From Pegoplata infirma (taxonomy: Eukaryota; Arthropoda; Insecta; Diptera; Anthomyiidae), in assembly GCA_963921195.1 (NCBI GenBank), contig OY992536.1, positions 91,803,007 to 91,867,006 on the forward strand: a DNA stretch of 64,000 nucleotides, read 5' to 3'. Position numbers and translations under genes: made by a program. Numbering within the stretch: the stretch's first letter is position 1; every line of letters starts with the position of its first letter. Shown piece after piece: positions 1 to 11,570 of this stretch. The notes below the pieces were generated by a model. It made no database searches. It worked only from the letters and a program-made list of their open reading frames with translations, and was not told where the DNA came from.

Positions 1-51
1 CATTGTGAGGGTATTCATAGATTCGGCCAAGTCGAATTTAACTTTTCTACT
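1..51 (+). mobile_element. INE-1-like element, type B, 3' end only
   Basis: The window opens inside an element. GAGGGTATTCATAGATTCGG and the hairpin ATTCGGCCAAGTCGAAT, then TTTAACTTTTCTACTTGTTT, form the 3' end of the family whose fuller copies lie near 20570 (+) and 42713 (-). The rest is outside the window. Confidence 0.7.
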
Positions 52-900
52 TGTTTTTTTTTTTTAATTTCTTGAATGTTTTTTAAGAAATTTTAAAATT
101 TTCGTTTTTGGAAATTTTTTCACAAACTTTAAATGGCGATATCTTGCAAAACGGATCGTCCGATTTCAGAAATGTTTAGCAAGTCAAAACTAATTAAAAT
201 AATGTATGGCAAGAGAGTTTTTGTTATTTTTCAAAAACTTTAAATTTTGGTGGAAATTTGAAAAAAAAAAATCTTTGGGGGCCACGGGTTAAAATGAAGT
301 TGAAATAAAAGATTGTCTTCTCTAAAAAAGGAGCAAGGAAAAGAAATTTTGAGATTTTTTTATTTTAAATTCTTAAACGTAGAAATAAACCATAATATTT
401 AGCAAATTTCAAATAGCGATATCTCGAAAATCGTTCAACCGATTTTATTTTTTTTTATATTCGTATCCAGCGCATCAAAATTAATAAATATGATGTGTCG
501 CCAGATATATCATTCGCAAATAAAACATTTTTATGTCGCAAAAAGGTCGAAGTCGTGCACTTTGGGCTCAGAGGATTTGAAAATGTTATTGTTTTCGTGC
601 CGGCCTTTTTTTAAGCGTGGATATAAATAATAATTTAAATAATGATAAAATTATATTTCTTTAGTGCCAAATATATAATTAACCGAATTTTTTAATGGGT
701 TCGAAATATATCGGTACCTCGAAATATTGGTCTCCCATCCCATAAAAAGTATTTTCATAGTACAGTTCATTACACTTATACGTGTTTAATTAAAGAAAAA
801 AAAAGAAAATTAATCTAATTTTCTATTTTCATAGTACAATTCATTACACTTATACGTGTTTAATTAAAGAAAAAAAAGAAAATTAATCTAATTTCATATC
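52..900. repeat. Diverged INE-1-like internal fragments
   Basis: The phrases on GATATCTTGCAAAACGGATC and 'gatatctcgaaaatcgttcaacc' recur near 6655, 7985 and 8080, so this is dispersed repeat DNA. Bases 540..670 resemble type A INE-1 interior (TTTGGGCTCAGAGGATT, then GCGTGGATATAAATAATAAT). A 70-base segment is tandemly duplicated: TTTTCATAGTACA..CATTACACTTATACG starts near 753 and again near 824. No coding potential was seen. Confidence 0.5.
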
Positions 901-1740
901 TAACACGTTTGTTTATCAATTTACAACATTTTTGTATAATATTTATTTAAACTTTCGATAATTTTTCAATTTTCTGTTAATAACTACATATTTAAATTAA
1001 AAAGCTTTTAGCAGGTTTATCAAAGAAAATTTATTTAAAAACCCAAATCCATTAAATCCCGCAAAATTTAACATACAATTTATTAATATTCAAAGTAATT
1101 TGTTGATGTCAGAAAACTAACCATTAATAGATAAATAATATATTTGATTTATATATTTTCAACCTACATTTTTTTATTTTAATTTAAAACAACAAAATAT
1201 ATTCACACTTTTTAGTAAAAAGAAATTAAAAAAAAATAATATTTAAAAGCATTTAAAGAAATTTTTTTACACCTGTCACGCGTAAAGAGTTGTAAAATTT
1301 TATTTAAAAAAAAATAAAAGACAGAAAAATAAAGTGGCAGTTTGTTTTTTTTGTAAAACTTAAATTAATAAATTTCCGTAAAGATATCAAAAACTATACA
1401 AGTGTGAAAATTATAAAACAAAAAAATCGTATTAAAGTCTTATGACTCAAAATTGTTATGGTGTTTTGATTTTGTTTTTAATTTTTTGTCATATTATTGT
1501 GATTTAAAGTGTGAAAAATATATTAAAATTTCATTGACGAAATATTAAAATAAATATTAAAAGTTATTGTTTTTCAAAAAAATTATCATGATTTTTAATT
1601 TTTTCTAAAGCAAATAATTATTAAAAACAAATAGAATTGTCTAAAGCGTGCATATTACAAATATTTAATAATTATTGTATTTATTTATTTTAAAAATTAA
1701 AAAAATATTTACAGAAAAATTAAAAAAAAAAAAATAAAAA
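901..1740. other. AT-rich DNA without recognisable feature
   Basis: Homopolymer runs and AT-rich sequence with no repeated family I can place, and no reading frame of interest. It may be intronic DNA predating the insertions. Confidence 0.4.
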
Positions 1741-1760
1741 AAAAAAACTTCCCCTTAGGT

Positions 1761-1834
1761 AGGCCCCGACGAGATTCGAACTCATGATCTCCTGTTTACT
1801 AGACAGGCGCTTTAACCAACTAAGCCACGGCGCC
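1761..1834 (-). tRNA. tRNA-Thr (anticodon AGT)
   Basis: Read on the minus strand this folds as a 74-base tRNA. The 5' acceptor strand GGCGCCG faces CGGGGCC with discriminator T. The A-box is GTGGCTTAGTTGG. The anticodon stem CCTGT/ACAGG encloses loop CTAGTAA with anticodon AGT. The T-arm ATGAG-TTCGAAT-CTCGT contains the B-box. A long T-run follows on the minus strand and can terminate RNA polymerase III. One acceptor pair (4:69) is G-G instead of the usual G-U or G-C, and one T-stem pair is a wobble, so the gene is either slightly decayed or a variant. It does not sit in an obvious SINE. Confidence 0.85.
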
Positions 1835-2069
1835 CTGGTGAATTTTGCCTACATTATATTTGCTATGAATACACTCATTCATAAGACACTTGTGAATTGT
1901 TATCGCAATATACAGTGGCAGTAATGTGAGTGATATTATGAATGGTAGCAAAATGTATTTTGTTATTGTTTATTTATTTATAATAAAAGAATTTAATTTT
2001 CAGCGTCCTTAAGTTTTTTTTCTTATTGGTGGATGCATTGAACAGTTTGCTAAATTAAATTGTAAATAA

Positions 2070-3489
2070 CACTGTACAACACAAAAAAAAATTACAAGGT
2101 CAGACCAAAAAATTTTGATAGGAGAGACAAAAAAAAAAAAAATACACGTGTATCGGCGTTTTGAAAGTTTACATCTGGGTTTCATTTTAGGGGGAGGTGA
2201 AGTTTCCCCCAAATGCAAATGTTGTATTGTAAATCGTCATTGAATATCGAGTGAAGGTTACGTTTTAAGTATATGGTGTGTTAAGCAAATTTATGTAAAA
2301 TGTTACGGAGAACATTTTTGTGAAATATGTTAACCCTCTAACTCCTCAAGATAAGGGTCTTTTTTGTCCTTCTTTTCAAAAAGAGCAAAAAACACCATTA
2401 AAGTAGGGACTTAAGGGGTTTGAATGTTCCGCAAAAATATCCGCCGTAAAATTTTACTATAAGTCCCTGAATACACCAAAACGGACAACTTAACAAGAAA
2501 GTCAGAAATAAGACACAACAAAGGAGAGCTTAGGGTTAATTTCGCATTTATTAAGAAAATCGAGTTAAGCTTATGTTTAAAGTATATGGTTTGTAAAGCA
2601 ATTTTATGTAAAATGTTACGGAGAACATTTTTGTAGAATATGCTAACCCTCTAACTCCTCAAGGTAATAGTCTTTCTTGTCCTTCTTTTGAAAAAGAGCA
2701 AAAACACCATTAAAACAGCTATTTAAGGTGTTAAAATGGTCCGCTAAAATATTTGCCGTGAAAGGGACTTATAGTAAAATTTCACGGCGAATATTTTTGC
2801 GGAACATTTTAACCCCTTAAATCCCTGTTTTAGTGGCGTTCTTTGCTCTTTTTTAAAAGAAGGACAAAAAAGACCCTTATCTTGAGGAGTTAGAGTTAGG
2901 TTAGGTTAACATATTCTACAAAAATTTTCTCCGTAATATTTTACATAAATTTGCTGAACACACCATATACTTTAAACGTAAGCTTTACCCGATTTTCTTA
3001 ATAAATGCGAAATTAACCCTAAGCTCTCTTTTGTTGTGTCTTATATCTGACTTTCTTGTTGAGTTTTCTGTTTTGGTGTGTTCAGGGACTTATAGTAAAA
3101 TTTCACGGCGGATATTTTTGCGGAACATTAAAACCCCTTAAATCCCTGTTTTAATGGTGTTTTTTGCTCTTTTTGAAAAGAAGGACAAAAAAGACCCTTA
3201 TCTTGAGGATTTAGAGGGTTAATATATTCCACAAAAATGTTCTCCGTAACATTTTATATAAATTTTCTGAACACACCATATACTTTAAACGTAAGCTTCA
3301 CTTGATATTCAATGACGATTGACAATAAAACATCTGCATTTGGGGGAAACTTTACCTCCCCCTAAAATGAAACCCAGATGTAAACTTTCAAAACGCCGAT
3401 ACACGTGTATTTTTTTTTTTGTCTCTTCTATCAAAATTTTTTAGTCTGACCTTGTAATTTTGGAAAAAAATTGATTTTGTTGTGCAGTG
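2070..3489. mobile_element. Palindromic DNA element with CACTGTACAAC ends and TAA target duplication
   Basis: A 1.42-kb foldback. It begins CACTGTACAACAC and ends GTTGTGCAGTG, flanked on both sides by TAA (2067..2069, 3490..3492). The arms pair over most of their length: ACGTGTATCGGCGTTTTGAA on the left mirrors the right arm near 3395, and ACTCCTCAAGATAAGGGTC mirrors 2875..2895. The centre is near 2765. It encodes no protein. The 3-bp TWA duplication is the PIF/Harbinger pattern, but the superfamily call is inference. The element at 38496 shares the ends. Confidence 0.8.
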
Positions 3490-3642
3490 TAATTTTATGA
3501 TGTTTGTGCATAAGAGTTTAAATGAGTTTAGCACAAACTTTAAGAGGTAAATTTTTTTAACTGTAAAAAGTGTAGAGTTTTAACGTTTTTAAAAAATAAT
3601 CATAATTTTTTCTTTAACTTTTAATTTTCTCAAGTGTCCAAC

Positions 3643-4479
3643 CAGAGCTTCGAAGAATGAAATCCTTTTCGAATGAATTCTCAAAAAAATCCATTCAATT
3701 TTCATAGTCAGTGAATGCATTCGATTTCATAAATCAACATTGAATGCATTCCTTGGAATTCATTCGATTGAATGAACAAAAATGAATGCATTCGATTTCT
3801 TGTTCATTCGATTTAGAAAAATCGAATGCATTCGATTTTTTATCATTCCACTGCGAATGCAATCGATTTTTTAAATATATAGACCAAAACGGAGCCAAAT
3901 TTTGGTCCATAGTATCGCCTACTCTCTTTACTTACGATGCCCCTAATGGGCTCTAATTTGGAATCCAAAAAAAATTGGTGTTCCCGAAAATTTTAAAAAT
4001 GCATATATTAACTGCATATACGACAAAAAAATGTGAAGAGTGTTAGCGATACTATGGACAAAAAATTAGCTCCGTTTTGCTCTATCTTGGTTAGGTTAGG
4101 TTAGGTTAGGGTGGCGGTGCCAGATGGGCACTCCGCATAGACCAATTGGTCCATAGCGATACCACAAAACTCTTTCCGCTTATCGATGTAAATCTTGGTT
4201 AGTTTTTTATGTTTTTTATGCAATGAATGAATAAGCCAGTCGATTTTTCAAATTGAATGAAAATAAAATCGATTGCATTCGCAAGTGAAAAAAAAAATCG
4301 AATTCATTCGATTTTTGAAAGTCGAATGAAAAATAAAACGAATGCATTCGATATTTATAAATCGAATGAGTCTAAAGTGAATTCATACAATTCGCTAAAC
4401 TGTGATTGGGGAATGCAATCACTAAATTTTCACTCAGAATGACAAATCGAATTAAGGAATGAAATCCTTCGAAGCTCTC
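3643..4479. mobile_element. Non-autonomous hAT element, TSD TGTCCAAC
   Basis: Termini CAGAGCTTCGAAG and CTTCGAAGCTCTC are inverted copies and are flanked by the identical 8-mer TGTCCAAC (3635..3642 and 4480..4487). An 8-bp duplication with CAGAG-type ends is the hAT signature. The interior has many copies of GAATGCATTCGATTTT in both orientations and an inner inverted pair at about 3882..3930 and 4038..4085. A (TTAGG)4 tract with a 3'-end-like piece of a retroelement lies at 4087..4190. No transposase was seen. Confidence 0.85.
4087..4190 (-). mobile_element. Probable non-LTR retroelement 3' end with (CCTAA)n tail
   Basis: On the plus strand (GGTTA)4 is followed by GGGTGGCGGTGCCAGATGGG. On the minus strand this reads as a short 3' end closing in CCTAACCTAACC. 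The decayed retrotransposon at 51460..51480 also ends in CCTAACCTAAC. It is most likely a retroelement tail and not telomeric DNA, since Diptera lack TTAGG telomeres. Confidence 0.4.
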
Positions 4480-4688
4480 TGTCCAACAAATTTGTATTCT
4501 AGTGGGCCTAAAAGATATGTGGTTCAAAATTGTGGCCAATCTTATTAAACTAATCCGTGGCAACCGGCCAAAATTGTTTTGGATTTTTGAAAATTAAAAA
4601 AAATATATATCGGTCAAAATTACGATACAAAACTATAAATGTGGGCGTTTGTTTTCAGATTTTTTTATATGATGAACACAGGTGCTCT

Positions 4689-5220
4689 ATGGAGTCATTT
4701 AGACTTTCCCATTGACAGTTTAATTTAATTTCAAAAACTCACGATTTTTTTTTTTTAAATACAAAAAATTTAAAAAGTGGGGAAGTTAAAAGTGCTATAA
4801 CTTTTTAAGTAAATATCGGATTTTTAAAATCAAATTTGAAATTGAAAGCTGAACTCCACTTCTTTTAACGCGAAGTTTCAAAAAAATAGTTGCATTAAAA
4901 AATTGCATTTTTATGTCAATTAAAAAAAAAATTGACGAAAAGTAAAAGTTGATGAAAATGCACTCAAATAATGCATTTGCCCAAAAATTCATTTTTTTAT
5001 GACACATTTTTTTTTAATTTTACGTTTAAAGTAAAGTAATTTAACTTATAAATTTGATTTTGATTATTAAAATCCGATATTTACTTAAGAAGTTATAGCT
5101 CTTTAAACTACACCACCTTTTAATTTTTTTGTGATTTTTAAAAAGAATAAAATCGCGAATAAAATCGCGAGTTTTTGGAATTAAATTAAACTGTAAATGA
5201 AAATGTCTAAATGTCTCCAT
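4689..5220. repeat. Inverted-repeat (MITE-like) element
   Basis: The start ATGGAGTCATTTAGACTTTC and the end ..TGTCTAAATGTCTCCAT are inverted copies. The arms continue with CAGTTTAATTTAATTTC and AAGTAAATATCGGATTTT on both sides, meeting near 4950. No target duplication was seen and no coding sequence. Confidence 0.6.
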
Positions 5221-5299
5221 ATGGTATCTATATACACAATATTAAAAAATTCTAAAGACCCCGGGCCAGATATTTTTTTAATATCTTGAACGTATTAAA

Positions 5300-5567
5300 A
5301 ATCCGTCGATCTTTATCATTCCATGTTTACCGCATTGAAATATCGGGCTGGGACCCCATAAAGTATATATTGATGTTGTTATACTAACAATAAGACATTC
5401 CATTGAGGTTCGTCCGTCTGTCTGTGGAATACACGATACAGTCCAAAATAAAATAAGCTGATTATGTTTGGAAATAAGCAAATTCGGAACAGGAGAGAAA
5501 AGTCCTCCCCCCTCCCCCCACCCAAAGGAACTAAACCAACGTTAGGCAAACGGATTTTTTCACATTT
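5300..5567 (+). mobile_element. INE-1-like element, type A, 5' half fragment
   Basis: Contains TCATTCCATG, CGCATTGAAATATCGG, GGACCCCATAAAGTATATAT and GTCCGTCTGTCTG in the INE-1 order, then GGAGAACTAAACCAAC-like text, and breaks off where the next copy begins. Confidence 0.65.
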
Positions 5568-5995
5568 TATTATAGCCTATAATACAGCGGGTATACATAA
5601 TTTGTCATTCCTTGTGTAACACATTGAAATATCGGTCGGGACCCCACAAATTATAAATATTATTGACCCATGATAAAATCTAAGACATTGTAGCGATGGC
5701 ATAGACCTGCAGTTGGCCAAAGGGGATTAGGATACACGATTTTTTGCAGGCCGTCCCCCTTTTTAAGGCGTGGTTATAGAAAATAATTAAAATTAAGGAT
5801 AAAAATATATTATTAAAGCGTAAATATCATAAACAAATAATTTGTAAACATCTTTAGAGGTGGGAAAGATGTCCTACCGACCTCCCACCCCCCCAAAAAA
5901 AACGACGCCCCTGCCATTTTTTTTAAATATTTTTTAACGTGTTGGAGGGTATAAAATATTCGGCACAGCTGAACTTAACACTCTTGTTTTTTTAC
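5568..5995 (+). mobile_element. INE-1-like element, type A, internally shortened
   Basis: Starts with a degenerate TATA..GCGGGTATA hairpin, then TTGTCATTCCTTGTGTAAC and GGTCGGGACCCCACAAA. It ends with TTGGAGGGTATAAAATATTC, the hairpin ATTCGGCACAGCTGAA and TTAACACTCTTGTTTTT. The interior is shorter than in copies near 13 to 16 kb. Confidence 0.75.
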
Positions 5996-5998
5996 TTT

Positions 5999-6696
5999 TG
6001 TTAAGCAAATGAAACATTTTCATGTCACGCACTTGGACCCAGGGGATTATAAAATTAAGTTTTTTCGGTCAGCCTCCTTTTTTGGGCGTATATATTGAAA
6101 TATAACTTAAACATTGATAAAATTGTATTACTTAGGTGAAAATTAATTATCATGTATAATAAAAATGCGTGAAAACTTTTTAGCAATTTGCCTATAATTC
6201 CTCGCGTTGCCAAATTTATTTATTTTTTTTTTGTTATATGGAGTTTGACAGATTTTTCCCCGTGAAATCGAACCGAGTACTATGCTTTATGAATCGAGTT
6301 GCCTTAAAATTAAAATATATGTAAAGGAAACAATTCTAATTTAGGGGTGTATCGGTTTATCGGCCATATCAGGGCTTTAGGAGTTAAAAAATGGCTAAAA
6401 AAATTACAAAAAGTAGTCGTTTTTTGGAGATTTGATTTTTTTTTTTTAATTTTTTGTGCAAATAATCTTTTTTACATTTATTCGGCAAGGCCCAGCTTAA
6501 TTTTTTTTAATTTTTTTGTAAGGGACTTAACTTTTTTCGGAAAATTTAATTTTTTTTTTCCAAAATCATTTTCAATGAAATTTTTTACTCCAAAACGCAA
6601 AAAGATACGTCATATTAATTTTGATAAGGTGAACAGAAAATTTTTTAAAATCGGTCAAACGGTTGTTGAGATATCGCTATTTAAAATTTTGAGATT
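5999..6696. repeat. Mixed repeat fragments
   Basis: 5999..6150 is a type A INE-1 interior piece (GCACTTGGACCCAGGGGATT). 6150..6300 matches the foldback arm near 16311..16380 and 17438..17545, including AATGCGTGAAAACTTTTTAGC and CGAGTACTATGCTTTATG. 6300..6696 is T-rich with the recurrent phrase GAGATATCGCTATTTAAAA. The longest reading frame is low-complexity and not a gene. Confidence 0.5.
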
Positions 6697-7402
6697 TTTA
6701 TAGCCTACACCACCCTGTGGTACAGGGTATAATGAGTTTGTGCTGATGTTTGTAACTACCCGAAATATTGGTCCTAGACCTACCTTCAAGCATACCGATC
6801 GACTCAGAATTACTTTTTGAGTCGATTTAGCGATATCCGTCCTTCCGTCCGTCTCTCCATTTATCGGTTTAAGCACGATACAGGTCGCAATTTTCAATCA
6901 ATTGACTTGAAATTTGAAGCTTAAGCATCTTTTGGCCCAAGAACGAAGCCTCTTGAAATTGGAGAAAATTGGTCCATGTGAAGACCTAGCCCCCATACAA
7001 ACACCCCCTTTGGATTCGGCTTAAATGACTAATGACCGTATTATAATAGATATCGCTTTGCAATTTAGCAGGTAATTAAATTTTGTATGCACAAATAATC
7101 ATTCCAAATTTCAAAGGTCAGTCCTTCTGGTAGTCCCCATACAAACAACCTTCCCGATATTCACATAATTCCCCCAAAATTCATAAAAATGTAAATATTT
7201 GATAAACATTTAATTTTTAGGCGAAAAATTTTTACCGATATTCTGTTAAATCGGTCTGTGTGTGTTTTCTTCACTAAATAAAAATCTAACAAATACAGAT
7301 CCAATCGGTCCATGTTTGGACTTGGGACCCATTTTCCGGAAAACACTTGTGTAGCGTATCATATGGTCGGTCTTGATGACTATAACTTTCTTACTTGTTT
7401 AA
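6697..7402 (+). mobile_element. INE-1-like element, type C
   Basis: Begins with the hairpin TACACCACCCTGTGGTACAG then GGGTATAATGAGTTTGTGCT. It continues with CCCGAAATATTGGTCCTAGA, GAGTCGATTTAGCGATATCC and a GTCCTTCCGTCCGTC run. It ends GACTATAACTTTCTTACTTG. Related copies are at 24765, 30550, 45230 (-) and 57606. Confidence 0.8.
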
Positions 7403-7410
7403 AATTTTCT

Positions 7411-7940
7411 TGATCGTACACAAAAAAACGTTGTCAAATTACTAGGAAAAGTCATGTTATCCTATTTCACCAATATTTGACAGTTTTCCTTGTTTTTTAA
7501 CAAACAAATTTGGATCGAAATTTAATTTTTTTTTGTAATTTTACAATATTTTTTGTAATTTTACAAATTTCCAAGATAATTTTACAAAAAAAAAATCTAG
7601 TTAATTCACGAGAATTCCTTGTAACTTTAATTGCGCCAAAAACTGTAAATTTACAATTTTATTGGTAAAAAGCTTGTAAAATAACAAAATTATTGGTAAA
7701 AAGCTTGTAAAATTACTAGGAATTCTCGTAAAATAGGACGTAGCAAAAAATCTAGTAAAGTTACAAAACCTCCTTGTAAATTTTATCGCGTGAAAAAATT
7801 TGTAAATTTACAATTTTATTGGAAAAAACCTTGTAAAATTACAAAATTATTGGTAAAAAGCTTGTAAAATTACTAGGAATTTTTTTCAAATAGCAAAAAA
7901 AGTTTTTCTTGTAATTATACAAGGTTTTTTTGAGTAGGAA
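7411..7940. mobile_element. TA-family inverted-repeat element, degenerate
   Basis: A left end like TACACAAAAAAACGTTGTC and a right end like CAAGGTTTTTTTGAGTAGG enclose repeated GTAAATTTACAATTTTATTG and GTAAAATTACTAGGAATTC modules. The family is the one at 8830, 11571, 18505 and 40495. Confidence 0.55.
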
Positions 7941-8829
7941 AAAAATTGGCACTTTTTTTATTTAAATAAAAAAGTTCCAAATCGATCGAACGGTTTTTGA
8001 GATATCGCTATGTGAAATTTTTCAGATTTTTTTTTAAGTTCTTGATCTTGAGGAAAAAATCACTATTTTTGCAAATTTTTACGATATCTTTTAAACCGTT
8101 TGACCGATTTTAAATTTTTTTTAAATAAAAAAAATTAAGGTCCAACTATTTTTCTAAAGATATTCAAACAAATGAACTTTTAACCTTAACTTTTTAAAAT
8201 TCAAACAAAATATATCACAAATCTACAGAAATTTCATAACAAAATAATGTAAGAAATGTAAAAAATTTTGTAAACATTTCTTCAATGTTTATTTATAAAA
8301 TAAAAATTTACATCTTTGAAAACACTTTAACAACTTAAGGTCATGAACATGATTGTTGAATATTGTTGTCATTAGGAAAAACAACAATTCTAACAAAATT
8401 ATGAACATAAACAACATTTAACAGTGTCAAAGGTTACAAATTTCACACGTTTTTATACAAAAAAAACAACAGTTTTTAAGAAATAATGTTAAAATAAAAA
8501 CAGGTGAGAAATTTTTAATCGGCCTGGCCGAATGTAGGGATACCCTCCATGTAAAAAAGATTATAAATAAACTTTATTAAAAAAAATTCCGCGAAAAAAA
8601 ATTTAGTAAAAAATCCGCGAAAATAATTTTTGGGGGTAAAAAAATAGGTAAAATGAATTTATTTTAAGAAAAAAAAAATTTAAAAAAGAAATTTTCACGG
8701 AAAAATATTTTTGGCGAAACAAAAAAAATCTGCGAAAAAAATTTTGGGGTTCGAAAATATGTTTGTACTATCGGTATCCAATTTTGTTGACATAATTCAA
8801 TCAACAGTGGAATAAAACAATTTTGTGTA
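7941..8829. repeat. Dispersed-repeat fragments, including an INE-1-like 3' end
   Basis: 7975..8140 carries the GAGATATCGCTATGTGAAAT and ACCGATTTTAAA phrases in two orientations. 8500..8560 has AATCGGCCTGGCCGAATGTA followed by ATACCCTCCATG, the hairpin end of an INE-1 relative on the minus strand. The rest is simple AT-rich DNA. Confidence 0.45.
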
Positions 8830-11570
8830 CACTCAAAAAAAAAAGTTTGTTAAATGACATAAAATCCCCGTGATTTTACGGGACAGGTTTTGTAAAATAT
8901 GTACTAGCAAGAATCCCCGTAATGTTACGGGGATAATTTGTAAATTGATTTAACAAAAGAAAATGTAAATTTACAATTTTTTTGTAAAATAATAACTTCG
9001 AGGTGAACATTATTTTTGTAAATTTACAAAAAATTTGGTAAATTTACAAAACAAAATTGTAAACTTACAGAAAAAGGTTGTTATTTTACAAAGAAAAAAT
9101 ATAAAATGAAAATAATAAATTGTAGATTAACAAATTATTTGGTTAAACTACTGTTTTTGCCTCAAAAAAATATTGAAAAACACGTATATTAACAATAAAA
9201 ATTGTAAATTTCCAAAAAAAAAAATATACAAAACAAATTGTAAACTTGCAAAAAAAGTTGTAAATTTACAAAATAAAGTAGAAAATAAAAACCAAAATTG
9301 TAAATTTACAAATTTTTTGGTTAAACTACTGTTTTTTATGACAAAAAACTTGTATATTTACAATAAAAAGTGGTAAATTGACAATTTTTATTGTATATAC
9401 ATTAGAGTGTCCCTTATTTTGGAAATGTTGGAAATCTTGAGACGGTACCCGCTCATTTTTTTCCTTTTGACTTAAAAATAACTCAGGAAAAATTTTACGC
9501 CCCTAGGACCACGCCTTCCCTACGCGACGGGCCCTTAAAGAGCGGGGCCTAAAAAATCATTTTTCCATACAAACCAAAAAATTTTTTTTTTGATTTTTAA
9601 TTTTTTTGTTATTATTTATTATATTACTTGGTTTGCTTATTCACAACAAAAAATTTGATTTTGGTGGGATAAGTCTTTCAGCGCTAAAAAATTTTTCGCA
9701 AAAAAAAATTTTGAGCCGCCGGGGTCCTACAGTAAAAAATTTTTAAAAAATATTTTTTTTTAGTTTTGACCAGCAACGGTTTTAGCTGCTATGTTGCTTT
9801 AAATGATATATATTCATAAAAAAATATTTTTTGTATCTGTGACATCTTAATCGTGTTCTAAAAAAGGGTAAAAAATGCATTGATGATTTTTTTCGATACA
9901 CGATAAAAATGTCACAAATATGAATAATATTTTTTTTGGAATATATATCATTAAAAACAACATAAAAACTAAAACCATTGCTTTTCAAAACTAAAAAAAA
10001 ATATTTTTTAAAAATTTTTTACCGTAGGATTCCTACGGCTCAAAATTTTTTTTTTCGAAAAAGATAAAGATGTCACAGATATGAATAATTTTTTTTTTGG
10101 AATATATATCATTTAAAGCAACATAGCAGCTAAAACCGTTGCTGGTCAAAACTAAAAAAAAATATTTTTTAAAAATTTTTTACTGTAGGACCCCGGCCGC
10201 CCAAATTTTTTTTTTGCGAAAAATTTTTTAGCGCTGAAAGACTTATCCCTCCAAAATCAAATTTTTTGTCGTGAATAAGCAAACCAAGTAATATAATAAT
10301 TAATAACAAAAAAATTAAAAATCAAAAAAAAATTTTTTTAGTTTGTATGGAAAAATGATTTTTTAGGCCCCGCTCTTTAAGGCCCCGTCGCGTAGGGAAG
10401 GCGTGGTCCTAGGGGCGTAAAATTTTTCCTGAGTTATTTTTAAGTCAAAAGGAAAAAAATGAGCGGGTACCGTCTCAAGATTTCCAACATTTCCAAAATA
10501 AGGGACACTCTAATATACATATACCATTTTTTCTTATTTTTTTGCCGTAAAAACAGTAGTTTAACCATAAAATTTGTAAATTTACAATATTATTTTTGTA
10601 TTTTCTACTTCATTAAACAAAATGTAAAATTACAACTTTGTTCGTAAGTATACATTTTTTTTTTAAATTTTCATATTTGTTTTGTAAATTTACAAAAAAT
10701 TTGGTCTATTTACATATTTGGTTTGTAAATTTAAAGGTTTTTTTCCATTGCTGCATCTTATTTTTCCTTCTTCGGCAGCTGGAGTAGCCTGAAATGATTT
10801 TTTTTTTTTACTTGAACACTTTTAACTAAATTTTTAATGTATAACACTACACTTTTTATTTTTTTCGACATTTCGTTTTTCTTAAGTAGAACATATGAGA
10901 ATTGCGAAGGAGGCTACCCAAGAAATTTCTTATATTTTGAGGAAAAATTAGTCAAAAAATAACATTTTTTTTTTTTAATTTTTAATTATTTTGACAAGTA
11001 TTTTTAAAAAATTGGAAATTTTTTTTTGGATATTGTAGATTGGATGTTTGAGCACATGTTAAAATAAGAAAAACTTAATTTTTCATAATTAGCAGCTTTT
11101 TGTGTCCTATTGTTTAATAATTATTATTTTTTTTTGTGAAACAACATTATTTCTAGTAATCAAATAAGTTTTGTAAAATTACATTGAAATTTTGTACATT
11201 TCAATACATACATTTCAAACTGAAACCTTGTCAACGATTTAAAAAAAAATATTTGTAATAAAACATTTTTTTGGTAGAAAGACTAAATAACATCAAATAA
11301 AATGTTGTTGTACAATTACAATTTTCTTGTGTAAAAAAACTAAACACCTTGTAATATTTTTTTAATTTGTAAAATCATTCACTTTTTTGTAAATTTACCC
11401 AAAAAATTTGTAAAATAAATTTACCAACATATAATAGTAAAATTACGATGCAAACTGTAGTTTTCATTTTATTAAATATACAACAATTTTTGTAAAAAGA
11501 CAAAAATATTAGTAAAATAGAATTACAAGACCTTTTACTTGTAATTTTACAAACTTTTTTTTTTGAGTGT
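8830..11570. mobile_element. TA-flanked inverted-repeat element (host of a hAT insertion)
   Basis: Starts CACTCAAAAAAAAAAGTTTG and ends AAACTTTTTTTTTTGAGTG, flanked by TA on both sides (8828..8829, 11571..11572). The interior is made of GTAAATTTACAA palindromes. The hAT element 9403..10512 splits it, leaving about 1.6 kb of its own sequence. TA flanks and short inverted ends fit a Tc1/mariner-type MITE; that assignment is inference. Confidence 0.75.
9403..10512. mobile_element. Foldback hAT element, TSD ATATACAT
   Basis: Ends TAGAGTGTCCCTTATTTTGG and its exact complement at 10493..10512. The 8-mer ATATACAT lies directly outside each end (9395..9402, 10513..10520). The two halves are inverted copies through most of 1.1 kb (for example GAGACGGTACCCGCTCATTT and its complement). 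It has no transposase, so it must be mobilised in trans. Confidence 0.92.

Noticed and set aside
4087..4110. Interstitial telomere repeat (TTAGG)4
   Set aside because: Too short, and flies lack TTAGG telomeres; it adjoins a retroelement-like end, so a 3' tail is more likely.
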